A DNA stretch of 22,664 bases from JBEEMU01 sp043778315 (GCA_043778315.1 JAYWGJ010000261.1:1-22664), one strand, 5' to 3'; positions 1-7,894 are shown, counted from the stretch's first letter. The notes: generated by a model not told the origin, from the letters alone. Translations and numbers: made by a program.

Positions 1-3000
1 GCCAAAAGCTGTTGCGTTGGTGATGCCGTTGTTCCAAGTATAGCTCGACGCGCCGCTTGCGGTAAGCGTGACGGGTGTGGCAATCATCGGCACTACACTG
101 TTTGTAAAATTAGAACTCGAGCCGCTTAACGCAAAATTAATCAGCGCAGAAGGCGCGTTCACACGGTCGGCGGTTCTATCTATATTTGTGCCATTCGGCA
201 CTCCGCCATTGAAATCTAATAAGCTGTATAAACCAAACTGCGGATAAGCGGTACTACTTCTATAAGTGTTTTTAATGTCATTTGCGGTACGCGGAACGCT
301 CCATAAACTCACGTCTTTCATACTGCCCGCACCAAATTTAGGGTTCATGGCATCGCCACCAATAAAAGTTGGCGCACTCAAAGCGAGGTTAAGCGTAGCA
401 TTATCATTGGCTACGGCTACGCCATCAACGAGGAGAATAAGACTTGTTTGTGTGCCGTTCCAAAACCATGTAGCCGCTAAATGATGCCACGAGTTGGGCG
501 CAAAACCCTTGGTAATTAGTGAAGAAACATAGTTATTACCCGCCTGACCGCCGCCGCCATATCTGAAATGAAAGCCAACGCCTGGGTGCAGCGAAATCAT
601 AAACGAATTGGTGCTGCCTGCGTCTATACCATTACCAAACAATAAATCGTTGTGGTGGTCAGCCCAGTCTGCTTTTTGTACCCACGCCTGCCACGTTCCA
701 CTGTTGCCGTTTATGGTAACAGGTTGATAAATATAATCATCTACGCCATCAAAATTCAGAACAGTAGTGGAAGGAATACAGACGCTCGTCGCGCTTGCCG
801 CTACCGCTACGGGCGGTGCTTGATTGACGGTGACGGCTCTTGCTGCTGTTGCCACACAACCGTTTGCATCTGTTGCCGTAACAATATAAGTATTAGATAC
901 AACTGGTAAAAAAGGAACGTTATCAGTAATGCCATTCGACCAAGAATAAGAAGTTGCGCCGCCTCCTGTCAAAGTTACATAGTGATTGATAGGCGCGTTT
1001 TGCAAAATGAAATTGGAGGCAGAGCCGCTTAACGCGAAATTAATCAGCGCGGAAGGTGCGTTCACACGGTCGGTGGTTCTATCTACATTTGTGTTATTCG
1101 GCAATCCGTCATTGAAGTCTAATAAGCTATATAAACCAAATTGCGGATAGGCGGTGCTGGTGGTATAAGTATTTTTAATGTCAATTGCGGTGCGCGCAAT
1201 GCTCCACAAACTAACTTCTTTCATACTTCCTGCGCCAAATTTAGGGTTTGCGGGGTCGCCGCCAAGGTAAGTAGGTGCGCTTAACGCTAAATTAAGCGTA
1301 GCAACATCATTAGTAACGGCTACGCCATCTATATAAAGCACCAAAGCGGTTTGCGTACCATTCCAAAGCCACGCGGCAGCTAAATGATGCCACGAGTTGG
1401 GCGCAAAACCCTTAGTAATTAGTGAAGAAACATAGTTATTACCCGCCTGACCTGCGCCGCCGTATCTGAAATGAAAGCCAACGCCTGGGTGCAGCGAAAT
1501 CATAAACGAATTAGTCGTACCTGCATCTATACCGTTGCCAAATAATAAATCGTTGTGGTGGTCAGTCCAGTCCGCTTTTTGTACCCACGCCTCCCAAGTG
1601 CCGCTATTGCCATTGATGGTAATAGGTTGATAAATATAATCATCTACGCCGTCCAAATGCAGTACTGTTGTTGGACTATTACAAAACGTCGGATTGACGG
1701 CAGTGGTCGTCACCGTCGGCAACGGATTTATCGTAATCGTCCGCGTCGCGGTAGCCGAGCAACCGCTTGTTGTACCCGTAACGGTGTAGGTTTGGTTTAC
1801 GGTCGGCGTGAAAGGAGTGTTATCTGTGATGCCACCGCTCCAAGTATAAGTCGTCGCGCCCGTTCCGCGTAGCTGCGTACTCGAACCCGCGCACGGCGTT
1901 GCGTTCGTAGTAGTAGCTACCACCGTTGGCGGTCTATTGATAGTCGCATTTGCGTCGTTACAATCGGTATTATTTATGGAGTAGCCGCTCGGCGGCGTAG
2001 TCGCATTTGTGGCGCATACCGCCACTAAACCGCCCGTACCAAACCCGTCGCCGTCGGTATCGGTATAAAAAGGAAAGGTTCTGTTTTTGCTGGCATCGTT
2101 ATCATTACAATCCGTGTTATTCGTTACATAGCCCGAAGGAAGGGTTGCTAAACAAAAAGAAAAAATGGCAGTGCTGCCGTAGCCGTCGCCGTCGGCATCT
2201 AAATAACCTGTGATTCTAGCTTTTAGCGTAGCATTCGTATCATCACAATCGAGATTATTGGTTGAAAAACCAGGCGGTATGACCAATGGATTTATTCTAG
2301 TGCATCTATCAATTAGTCCACCTGTGCCGAAACCATCACCGTCTGCATCTATATAAAATTGAACAATGGTATTCGTAGTGGCATCACCTGGGCTACAATC
2401 GGTATTATTTAAACTATAATAAGGCGGTGGCGTAGTGGGACTTGCTGCACAGGCAAACTCCAAAACGCTAGTGGAATTACCATAACCATCATTGTCAGCA
2501 TCATAATAAAAACGATAGGAAGTGTACATCGTTGCATTATTATCATTGCAATCGCCATTATCGTTACTATATCCATAAGGTGCGGTTGTTCCACTGCCCA
2601 CACAAACGTCCACTCTCGTCCCTGTGCCATAACCATCGTGGTCATTATCTGGATAAAAACGAACTAATCGGAATATGTTCGCATCGCCATCACTACAATC
2701 GGTGTTGTTGGTGACATAGCCAGCAGGTGGCGTAGATTGGCAAAAATCTACGCCTACACTACGACCATAGCCATCGCCATCTGCATCTTGATAATAAATA
2801 ATGCCTGCGTGCGAATTGGGATTATTATCATCACAGTCCCTGCCATTATTAATGGGATTACAGGCAGCGCAGTAAGTACTCCAATTACCAGTACCACTTT
2901 GAAGTGCTGGATTAGGGGAATAGCCGTCGTTGTCAGCATCTATATAATAATTATAATCCCAGAGTACGTTCGAGGTAGTTGGTGGTGTGGTATTGCTAAG

Positions 3001-3462
3001 ATATCTTGTCCAGCCTGTATTTGCAGGACCAGGCAGACCATTGCTTACCGAAGAGTAATTATCATTTCTGTACAAATCTGCGGAAGCACCAGCTACGCTA
3101 CCCTGAAGCACCCATTTACTAAATATAGTACTATAAAAGATTATGTGAATATAAACAATGCCATTAATAGTTTCGTTTTTTTTATAAGCACCAGCGTTAT
3201 TAAAATTTTGATACCAATCATATCTTCCGTTTGCTGCCAAATCTCCCGCTCCACTTACATTGATATAAGCCGTGGTATAATTTGCTTGCGCTTTGGCAGT
3301 AAATGTACTAGACATTAACATTGCCAGCGTCAAGCAAAACAGGATAGCACTTTTTCGCAGCGTCAGAAACGCGCGCAAAATGGTTGCTGTTTGGTGAGCT
3401 GTCGCCAAACGAACGCGGGTTACAGAAACCTGTAAGGGCTGTTGTTGTGGTAATTTTTCCAT
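1..3462 (-). CDS. Giant secreted multidomain adhesin-like protein (Ca-binding repeats, Ig-like and LamG-like modules), 3' end outside window
   Basis: The minus-strand frame from ATG at 3462 stays open to base 1, giving 1154 codons and no stop, so the gene continues off the left edge. Residues 1-60 are a long signal peptide: a basic 37-residue N-region, a hydrophobic core at about 39-54, and a likely cut after AKAQA. Residues 61-165 form a beta-rich domain I do not recognise. Residues about 170-510 hold seven repeats with a DxDxDGYG calcium-loop signature followed by a DCxD motif, resembling MopE/thrombospondin type 3 repeats. After that come Ig-like modules (TYTWSGG and SYSWSNG motifs) alternating with two LamG/jelly-roll modules (about 595-815 and 895-1110). 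The architecture is typical of surface or secreted Bacteroidota proteins; a T9SS C-terminal domain would be expected beyond the window but is not seen. A role in adhesion or glycan binding is inference. Confidence 0.9.
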   Translation of the reverse strand, partial: MEKLPQQQPLQVSVTRVRLATAHQTATILRAFLTLRKSAILFCLTLAMLMSSTFTAKAQANYTTAYINVSGAGDLAANGRYDWYQNFNNAGAYKKNETINGIVYIHIIFYSTIFSKWVLQGSVAGASADLYRNDNYSSVSNGLPGPANTGWTRYLSNTTPPTTSNVLWDYNYYIDADNDGYSPNPALQSGTGNWSTYCAACNPINNGRDCDDNNPNSHAGIIYYQDADGDGYGRSVGVDFCQSTPPAGYVTNNTDCSDGDANIFRLVRFYPDNDHDGYGTGTRVDVCVGSGTTAPYGYSNDNGDCNDNNATMYTSYRFYYDADNDGYGNSTSVLEFACAASPTTPPPYYSLNNTDCSPGDATTNTIVQFYIDADGDGFGTGGLIDRCTRINPLVIPPGFSTNNLDCDDTNATLKARITGYLDADGDGYGSTAIFSFCLATLPSGYVTNNTDCNDNDASKNRTFPFYTDTDGDGFGTGGLVAVCATNATTPPSGYSINNTDCNDANATINRPPTVVATTTNATPCAGSSTQLRGTGATTYTWSGGITDNTPFTPTVNQTYTVTGTTSGCSATATRTITINPLPTVTTTAVNPTFCNSPTTVLHLDGVDDYIYQPITINGNSGTWEAWVQKADWTDHHNDLLFGNGIDAGTTNSFMISLHPGVGFHFRYGGAGQAGNNYVSSLITKGFAPNSWHHLAAAWLWNGTQTALVLYIDGVAVTNDVATLNLALSAPTYLGGDPANPKFGAGSMKEVSLWSIARTAIDIKNTYTTSTAYPQFGLYSLLDFNDGLPNNTNVDRTTDRVNAPSALINFALSGSASNFILQNAPINHYVTLTGGGATSYSWSNGITDNVPFLPVVSNTYIVTATDANGCVATAARAVTVNQAPPVAVAASATSVCIPSTTVLNFDGVDDYIYQPVTINGNSGTWQAWVQKADWADHHNDLLFGNGIDAGSTNSFMISLHPGVGFHFRYGGGGQAGNNYVSSLITKGFAPNSWHHLAATWFWNGTQTSLILLVDGVAVANDNATLNLALSAPTFIGGDAMNPKFGAGSMKDVSLWSVPRTANDIKNTYRSSTAYPQFGLYSLLDFNGGVPNGTNIDRTADRVNAPSALINFALSGSSSNFTNSVVPMIATPVTLTASGASSYTWNNGITNATAFG
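121..765 (-). repeat. LamG-like module, downstream copy of a 903-bp tandem duplication
   Basis: This stretch is nearly identical to 1024-1668, displaced by exactly 903 bp (301 codons, in frame). For example, about 70 bp starting at 478 match 1381 onward with a single difference. It encodes a concanavalin/LamG-like beta-sandwich with motifs such as FDGVDDYIYQP, WHHLAATW and LYSLLDFN. Confidence 0.85.
1024..1668 (-). repeat. LamG-like module, upstream copy of the 903-bp tandem duplication
   Basis: This is the partner of 121-765 at the same reading phase. Differences are scattered single substitutions, several of them synonymous (for example the Gly/Ala wobble positions near 1035-1060). The Ig-like spacer between the LamG modules is less conserved than the modules themselves. 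Confidence 0.85.
1933..2949 (-). repeat. Seven Asp-rich calcium-binding repeats coded within the adhesin gene
   Basis: Seven units of roughly 45-50 residues each contain a D-x-D-x-D-G-Y/F-G loop and then a D-C-x-D-x-(N/D) segment. Loop variants seen in order are DADNDGYS, DADGDGYG, DNDHDGYG, DADNDGYG, DADGDGFG, DADGDGYG and DTDGDGFG. The alternating acidic spacing matches thrombospondin type 3/MopE-type calcium sites. The units are diverged at DNA level, unlike the LamG copies in the same gene. Confidence 0.85.
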
Positions 3463-3495
3463 TTTAATTTGATTTTAAAATTTTTGAAAAAGATT

Positions 3496-3555
3496 TACTT
3501 TTGGAATATAGTTAATTAGATTTTTTTTATTTCCATAAACTATATTACAAAAGTA
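3496..3555. repeat. Inverted repeat overlapping the adhesin promoter
   Basis: The arms are 3496-3513 (TACTTTTGGAATATAGTT) and 3538-3555, which reads TACTTTTGTAATATAGTT on the other strand. They match at 17 of 18 positions around a 24-nt T-rich centre. Each arm contains a TAnnTTTG box, and the right arm's box is the -7 element of the adhesin promoter. It may be an operator or a pair of face-to-face promoters. Confidence 0.5.
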
Positions 3556-3579
3556 GTTGCGAAAGCAACACCAACCAAA
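3548..3579 (-). promoter_or_regulatory. Bacteroidota-type promoter of the adhesin gene
   Basis: Read on the minus strand, TTTG (3579-3576), 20 nt of spacer, then TACTTTTG (3555-3548) fits the Bacteroidota consensus TTTG-N19/21-TAnnTTTG. Transcription would start near 3541, giving an A/T-rich leader of about 80 nt before the ATG at 3462. This is a sequence match only. Confidence 0.55.
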
Positions 3580-3667
3580 TTTGTGGGACGAACAACCGTA
3601 TTATGTGATGAACGACCTGAAAACTCGTTTTTTAGAAATATTAACTAATCTTTTCGCAAAAAAAATG

Positions 3668-3675
3668 TACTTTTG
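3668..3675 (+). promoter_or_regulatory. Putative -7 box giving a leaderless transcript of the hydrolase-ligase operon
   Basis: TACTTTTG lies only six bases before the ATG at 3682. A TAnnTTTG -7 element places the transcription start about 6-8 nt downstream, at or next to the A of that ATG. No convincing TTG -33 element is present at 19-21 nt upstream, so confidence is modest. Confidence 0.4.
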
Positions 3676-3681
3676 CAATTG

Positions 3682-4443
3682 ATGAAACAGACAATTACAA
3701 TAGACGGTTTGCCCGTGAGTTACGAGGTCACGGGGAGCGGCGCGCCCGTCGTGCTGCTGCACGGCTGGGGTTGCGAAGCCAAAACAATGGCGGTGATACA
3801 AAACGCGCTAACGCCTCATTATCAGGTCTTTGCGATAGATTTTCCTGGCTTTGGTAGTACGCCCGCGCCGCCTGTGGCGTGGAGTACCGTCGATTACACG
3901 ACCCTCACGCGCCGTTGGCTGGCAGCATTAAACATCGAGAATCCGATATTGATAGGACACTCTTTTGGCGGACGGATTATCATTCGCTTGGTGAGCGGCG
4001 GTTTTGCAGCGCAAAAAATAGTACTCACAGGCGGCGCGGGCATCAAAGCGGCGCGTCCTTTTTCCTATTATATAAAGGTGTACTCGTTCAAAGCGGCGCG
4101 TATGTGCTTAGAGTTTCCGCTTTGGCGCGCCTTCACGCAAGACATTGTGGCGGATATGCGCGCCCGCATGGGCAGCAGCGACTACCAAAAAGCAAGTCCC
4201 GTGATGCGCGAAACACTCGTCAAGGTCGTGAACGAAGACCTCCGCGACTTGTTGCCACAAATAAAAACGCCCACGCTTTTGCTCTACGGCGAAAACGATA
4301 CGGCTACGCCTGTGCGCGATGCCAAAATCATCGAGAAAGGTATCGTCGGCTCGGGTTTGGTAGTAATAAAAAATGCAGGTCACTACGCTTTTTTGGATAA
4401 AACGAATGAGTTTTTATTGATTTTGCGTAGTTTTATGGAATGA
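3682..4443 (+). CDS. Alpha/beta-fold hydrolase
   Basis: This 253-residue soluble protein has the full alpha/beta hydrolase set: oxyanion motif LHGWG (26-30), nucleophile elbow GHSFGG with Ser94, acid Asp206 in YGENDTATP, and His234 in NAGHYAF. The segment between about 125 and 185 is the variable lid. No signal peptide is seen, so it should be cytoplasmic. I chose ATG 3682 over the in-frame TTG at 3673, because that TTG lies inside the probable -7 box TACTTTTG. The stop overlaps the next gene's start by ATGA, so the two are translationally coupled. The substrate is unknown; the partner suggests a cell-envelope-related ester, amide or thioester, which is inference. Confidence 0.9.
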   Translation: MKQTITIDGLPVSYEVTGSGAPVVLLHGWGCEAKTMAVIQNALTPHYQVFAIDFPGFGSTPAPPVAWSTVDYTTLTRRWLAALNIENPILIGHSFGGRIIIRLVSGGFAAQKIVLTGGAGIKAARPFSYYIKVYSFKAARMCLEFPLWRAFTQDIVADMRARMGSSDYQKASPVMRETLVKVVNEDLRDLLPQIKTPTLLLYGENDTATPVRDAKIIEKGIVGSGLVVIKNAGHYAFLDKTNEFLLILRSFME

Positions 4444-6080
4444 TTAGCCCAAAATTTTATTTAATTTTACAAAATGCTTATATTTTAATGTCAATGCTTA
4501 CACTTATTGCCGTAATTGCTTTTTTGGTTGCCAAAACCAAGCGGGAATTGCTGATATTACAACAAAATTCGTACTTTCCGAACCGCTACGCGCAATGGAT
4601 ACAGCGAAACGTCGAAAAATATCTGCCGCGCACCGCGATAGTTGCGTTTGCGGCAAGCCTCCTTGTTTATTTTGATTATACAATAATAGGCAAAATGATT
4701 TTTGCGGCGGTCTGCGCGATTTCCGCGTATTGGGTGTGGACGCAAAAGGAGAAAAAAGCCTTGGCGTTCACGCCGCGAGTGAACCGTTTGTTTGCCGCTA
4801 GCGTCGTTTTGGCGGTGCTGCCTATCGGCGTGCTGTATTTTATATTATCGTATTTTTTTGCGCCTTGCGCGTGGTTTTGGACGGCAGTAGCGGTGTACGC
4901 CGCTTGCGCGTTTCCGACCGTTCCGTACCTCGCTAACGTACTGATGCAACCCTACGAAGCGGCTGTAAATCAAGGGTTTATAGACGACGCGGCTCAAAAA
5001 TTAAAAACGCATACGCAGCTTACTGTCATCGGCATCACGGGTAGTTATGGCAAAACAAGCACCAAACATTTTGTGGCGCGCATTTTATCCGAAAAATTTA
5101 ACGTCCTGATGACTCCTGGCAGCGTGAACACGACGCTCGGAATTGTCCGCATCGTCCGCGAGCAACTGAAACCGACACACCAGATTTTTATCTGCGAAAT
5201 GGGTGCGAAAAAACGCGGCGACGTGAAAGAAATTTGCGATTTGGTGCAACCCGATATTGGCATATTAACCGCCGTCGGACCCGAGCATCTCGATTTTTTT
5301 GGCAATATGGACAACGTACAAAAAGGCAATTTTGAACTGATAGACAGCTTGGACGCAGCCGACGGCGTAGCGATTATGAACTCGGATTACGAGTTGGTCG
5401 CTAATGCGCCGCACCCGCTCGCCGTGCAGCAAAAACTGTATTACAGTGTAGAAAAAGGCAGTAAAGCGCGTTTTTTGGCGCAAAATATCACTTATACCGA
5501 GCAGGGTATGCGTTTTGAGGTGTTTGATAACGACGTATTTGTGTTGGCGTTAGACACTAAATTGTTGGGTATTCACAACGTATCTAATATTTTGGCTGGT
5601 GTGATTATTGCCTTACGGCTCAATATGGAACACGCCCGTATCGCTTACGCGGTGCGCAATTTGCAACCCGTCAAGCACCGTTTGGAGGTCAAAAAGCACG
5701 CGAACGGCGTGACTATTATCGACGACTCTTACAACTCTAATCCGAAAGGCGCGGAGATGGCGTTGCAAGTGTTGCAACAGATGCGCGGCACCCGCAAAAC
5801 TATCGTCACACCTGGTATGATTGAACTCGGCGACGAGGAATTTGCGCTCAATAAAGCCTTCGGTAAGCAGATTGCGGCATATACCGACTACGCGGTTTTG
5901 GTCGGACCCAAGCAAACCGTGCCTATACAAGAAGGTTTGCGCGAAGCAAATTATCCGACCGAAAAAATTTATATCGCCAAAAATCTGCAAGATGCAATGC
6001 AACATCTCAATGGCAGAATGTTGGCTGGCGACGTGATTTTGTACGAAAACGATTTGCCCGATACTTACAATGAACAATAG
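4440..6080 (+). CDS. Membrane-anchored MurF-like Mur ligase
   Basis: Length is 546 residues. Residues 1-165 carry about four or five hydrophobic segments (near 13-31, 64-82, 84-100, 118-140, 143-165) in place of the usual MurF UDP-MurNAc-tripeptide-binding domain. The Mur ligase ATP-binding domain follows, with P-loop GITGSYGKTS (198-207) and the conserved MGAKKRGD and VGPEHLDFFG segments. The C-terminal Mur ligase domain contains DDSYNSNP (428-435), the counterpart of the MurF D-x-YNANP signature. ATP-dependent amide-bond formation is well supported by family; the substrate is not. The altered N-terminus argues against a housekeeping MurF and for ligation at the membrane face. ATG 4440 overlaps the stop of the hydrolase gene (ATGA). 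Confidence 0.88.
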   Translation: MISPKFYLILQNAYILMSMLTLIAVIAFLVAKTKRELLILQQNSYFPNRYAQWIQRNVEKYLPRTAIVAFAASLLVYFDYTIIGKMIFAAVCAISAYWVWTQKEKKALAFTPRVNRLFAASVVLAVLPIGVLYFILSYFFAPCAWFWTAVAVYAACAFPTVPYLANVLMQPYEAAVNQGFIDDAAQKLKTHTQLTVIGITGSYGKTSTKHFVARILSEKFNVLMTPGSVNTTLGIVRIVREQLKPTHQIFICEMGAKKRGDVKEICDLVQPDIGILTAVGPEHLDFFGNMDNVQKGNFELIDSLDAADGVAIMNSDYELVANAPHPLAVQQKLYYSVEKGSKARFLAQNITYTEQGMRFEVFDNDVFVLALDTKLLGIHNVSNILAGVIIALRLNMEHARIAYAVRNLQPVKHRLEVKKHANGVTIIDDSYNSNPKGAEMALQVLQQMRGTRKTIVTPGMIELGDEEFALNKAFGKQIAAYTDYAVLVGPKQTVPIQEGLREANYPTEKIYIAKNLQDAMQHLNGRMLAGDVILYENDLPDTYNEQ

Positions 6081-6086
6081 CGATTT

Positions 6087-6252
6087 CAGTGATTAGTGTT
6101 CAGTGATTAACGATTAGTAAGCACTCGAATTTATTGATTTTCAAAAACTTTACACGCGTTCTTTTGTTAGACAACAAGAATACGAAAGGCTGAAGCAAAT
6201 ACTAATCACTGAACACTAATCGTTAATCACTAGAAAAAATTATTAATCACTA
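6087..6252. repeat. Extragenic inverted repeat made of 7-bp units (copy 1)
   Basis: This lies between the Mur ligase stop and the cryptochrome gene. The left arm (6087-6118) reads as heptamers AGTGATT-AGTGTTC-AGTGATT-AACGATT-AGT. The right arm (6201-6231), read on the other strand, is AGTGATT-AACGATT-AGTGTTC-AGTGATT-AGT, that is, the same units in another order. A further partial unit sits at 6242-6252. Arm segments of 17 bp (AGTGATTAACGATTAGT) and 19 bp are perfectly complementary. The 82-bp centre has no matching structure. A related element lies at 12430-12504. Confidence 0.85.
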
Positions 6253-6264
6253 AAAAAAGAAATT

Positions 6265-7587
6265 ATGCTTAAAGCGCGCAGATGTATCGTTTGGTTTCGG
6301 CAAGACCTCCGTATGCACGATAACGAAGCACTCGACTCCGCTATCGGTTTTGCCGACGAAGTAGTGCCCGTTTATGTCTTCGACGAACGGATATTTAAGG
6401 GTGAAACAAGTTTTGGTTTCCCTAAAACGGGCGTACACCGTGCGCAGTTTATCATCGAGGCGGTTGCTGATTTGCGCGCCTCGTTTCAAAAGCTCGGTAT
6501 TAATCTGGTTGTCCGCGTTGGCAAACCCGAAGAGGAGATTTTTAAGCTCGCCAAGGAGATAGAGAGTTCGTGGGTGTTTTGCAATATGGAGCGTATGGAC
6601 GAGGAGCGGCGCGTACAAGCTGCTTTGGAGCAAAAACTATGGACAGTAGGGCAAGAATTGCGTTTTTTTCGGGGTAAAATGTTGTATTATACCCAAGATT
6701 TACCGTTTCCTGTGGCGCACACGCCCGAAATATTTACCACTTTTCGTAAGGAGGTGGAGCGCACCGTACCCGTACGGCAGCCCTTGCCCGCGCCTACCCG
6801 CATGAACGCATGGACTACGCGCCCTTCCGCAGGCGCAATGCCTACGCCCGCTACTTTCGGACATGATGACAACTACAAAAAACACGCGAAAAGTGTCTTA
6901 CCTTTTGAGGGCGGCGAAACTGCTGCGCTAGAGCATCTCGGGCATTACTTTTGGGGTACCGACCTCATCAAAACCTACAAAGAAACTCGTAATGGATTGC
7001 TGGGTGCTGATTATTCCTCCAAGTTTTCGGCTGCGCTTGCGCAAGGCTGCTTGTCGCCAAAACGTATTTACGACGAACTAAAAGCCTACGAAGCAGAACG
7101 CGGCGACAACGAATCTACTTATTGGCTATTTTTTGAGTTGCTTTGGCGCGATTTTTTCCGCTTGATGGGTAAGAAGTATGGCAACGCGATGTTTAAAGAG
7201 ACAGGTTTATTGGGTAAAAAAACAAAAAAATACACCGATAATCGCGCCAAATTTGAGCAGTGGGCAAACGGTACTACGGGCGTTCCGTTTGTAGATGCGA
7301 ATATGCGCGAACTGCGCGCGACGGGTTTCATGTCAAATAGAGGCAGACAAAATGTAGCGAGTTACCTCGTAAACGACCTACAAGTGAATTGGCTGATGGG
7401 CGCGGAATGGTTCGAGTCGATGCTCGTAGATTACGACGTGTGTAGCAATTACGGCAACTGGAACTACATAGCTGGCGTAGGCAACGACCCGCGCGACAAT
7501 CGCTACTTCAATATAGAAAAACAGGCTAGAACCTACGACCCGCAGGGCGCGTATCAAGATGTCTGGTTGCGCAAAACAAAAGTATAG
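6265..7587 (+). CDS. cry: DASH-type cryptochrome/photolyase
   Basis: This 440-residue flavoprotein begins with the photolyase N-terminal antenna-binding fold (CIVWFRQDLRMHDNEAL). Its FAD-binding helical domain has the DASH hallmarks YKETRNG (238-244), DYSSKFS (249-255), ELLWRDFFR (291-299), GRQNVASYLVNDL (360-372) and GVGNDPRDNRYFN (404-416). Length is somewhat short of the roughly 480-500 usual for the family, without a C-terminal extension. DASH proteins bind FAD and a folate antenna and repair cyclobutane pyrimidine dimers mainly in single-stranded DNA, some also acting in light sensing; which applies here is not visible. It is probably a single-gene unit. The leader contains part of the 7-bp-unit repeat, and the start ATG follows an A-rich tract. 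Confidence 0.95.
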   Translation: MLKARRCIVWFRQDLRMHDNEALDSAIGFADEVVPVYVFDERIFKGETSFGFPKTGVHRAQFIIEAVADLRASFQKLGINLVVRVGKPEEEIFKLAKEIESSWVFCNMERMDEERRVQAALEQKLWTVGQELRFFRGKMLYYTQDLPFPVAHTPEIFTTFRKEVERTVPVRQPLPAPTRMNAWTTRPSAGAMPTPATFGHDDNYKKHAKSVLPFEGGETAALEHLGHYFWGTDLIKTYKETRNGLLGADYSSKFSAALAQGCLSPKRIYDELKAYEAERGDNESTYWLFFELLWRDFFRLMGKKYGNAMFKETGLLGKKTKKYTDNRAKFEQWANGTTGVPFVDANMRELRATGFMSNRGRQNVASYLVNDLQVNWLMGAEWFESMLVDYDVCSNYGNWNYIAGVGNDPRDNRYFNIEKQARTYDPQGAYQDVWLRKTKV

Positions 7588-7894
7588 GAAAACAGGTATA
7601 TGTAGTTTTTTATTTTTTAATCGCATTAAAATCCAATAAATATGTTATTAATAGTACAGCATAATTCATATTGTTAATATTGAATTAAAATAATATTCTG
7701 TCTTGGCTAATAGTTTTTATAAAAAACGAATAAAAATTCCTAGTATTGATATTATAAAGTTTAATATTTTTCTATAAAAATAATCAAAAAAATAGTTGTT
7801 TAGCATCAAAGATATTTCTTATCTTTGGTGCTGTTTTTTGTTTAAAAAATATAGAAAATAATATTTCAACAGTTCATCATTTTTAATTTGTAAC
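7588..7894. other. A/T-rich intergenic region between cryptochrome and Reeler-like gene
   Basis: About 307 bp, very A/T-rich, with many stops in all frames and no credible gene or RNA. The only structured element is the hairpin/promoter-like segment at 7796-7839. No terminator is obvious directly after the cryptochrome stop. Confidence 0.7.
7796..7839 (+). promoter_or_regulatory. Overlapping promoter-like and terminator-like element upstream of the Reeler-like gene
   Basis: TTG (7796-7798), 21 nt, then TATCTTTG (7820-7827) resembles a Bacteroidota promoter and would give a leader of about 60 nt for the gene at 7895. The same bases form a 13-bp stem: 7802-7814 (AGCATCAAAGATA) pairs with 7820-7832 (TATCTTTGGTGCT) with one G-U pair, a 5-nt loop and a following TTTTTT at 7834-7839. 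That also fits an intrinsic terminator for the cryptochrome. Both readings remain possible. Confidence 0.45.

Noticed and set aside
121..1668. A CRISPR-like or mobile repeat
   Set aside because: The repeats are long, in frame and encode LamG-like folds inside one gene. There are no short spacers or transposase.
2737..3318. A 193-codon plus-strand open frame
   Set aside because: It lies fully antisense to the adhesin, whose opposite frame has a clean signal peptide and recognisable repeats. The plus-strand product is Ile-rich with no domain and no start context.
3673..3681. TTG start for the alpha/beta hydrolase, three codons upstream
   Set aside because: The TTG falls inside the TACTTTTG box, and the ATG at 3682 gives a normal hydrolase N-terminus.
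6087..6252. Terminal inverted repeats of an insertion sequence
   Set aside because: The interior is only 82 bp with no coding capacity, there is no visible target-site duplication, and the units are permuted rather than mirrored.
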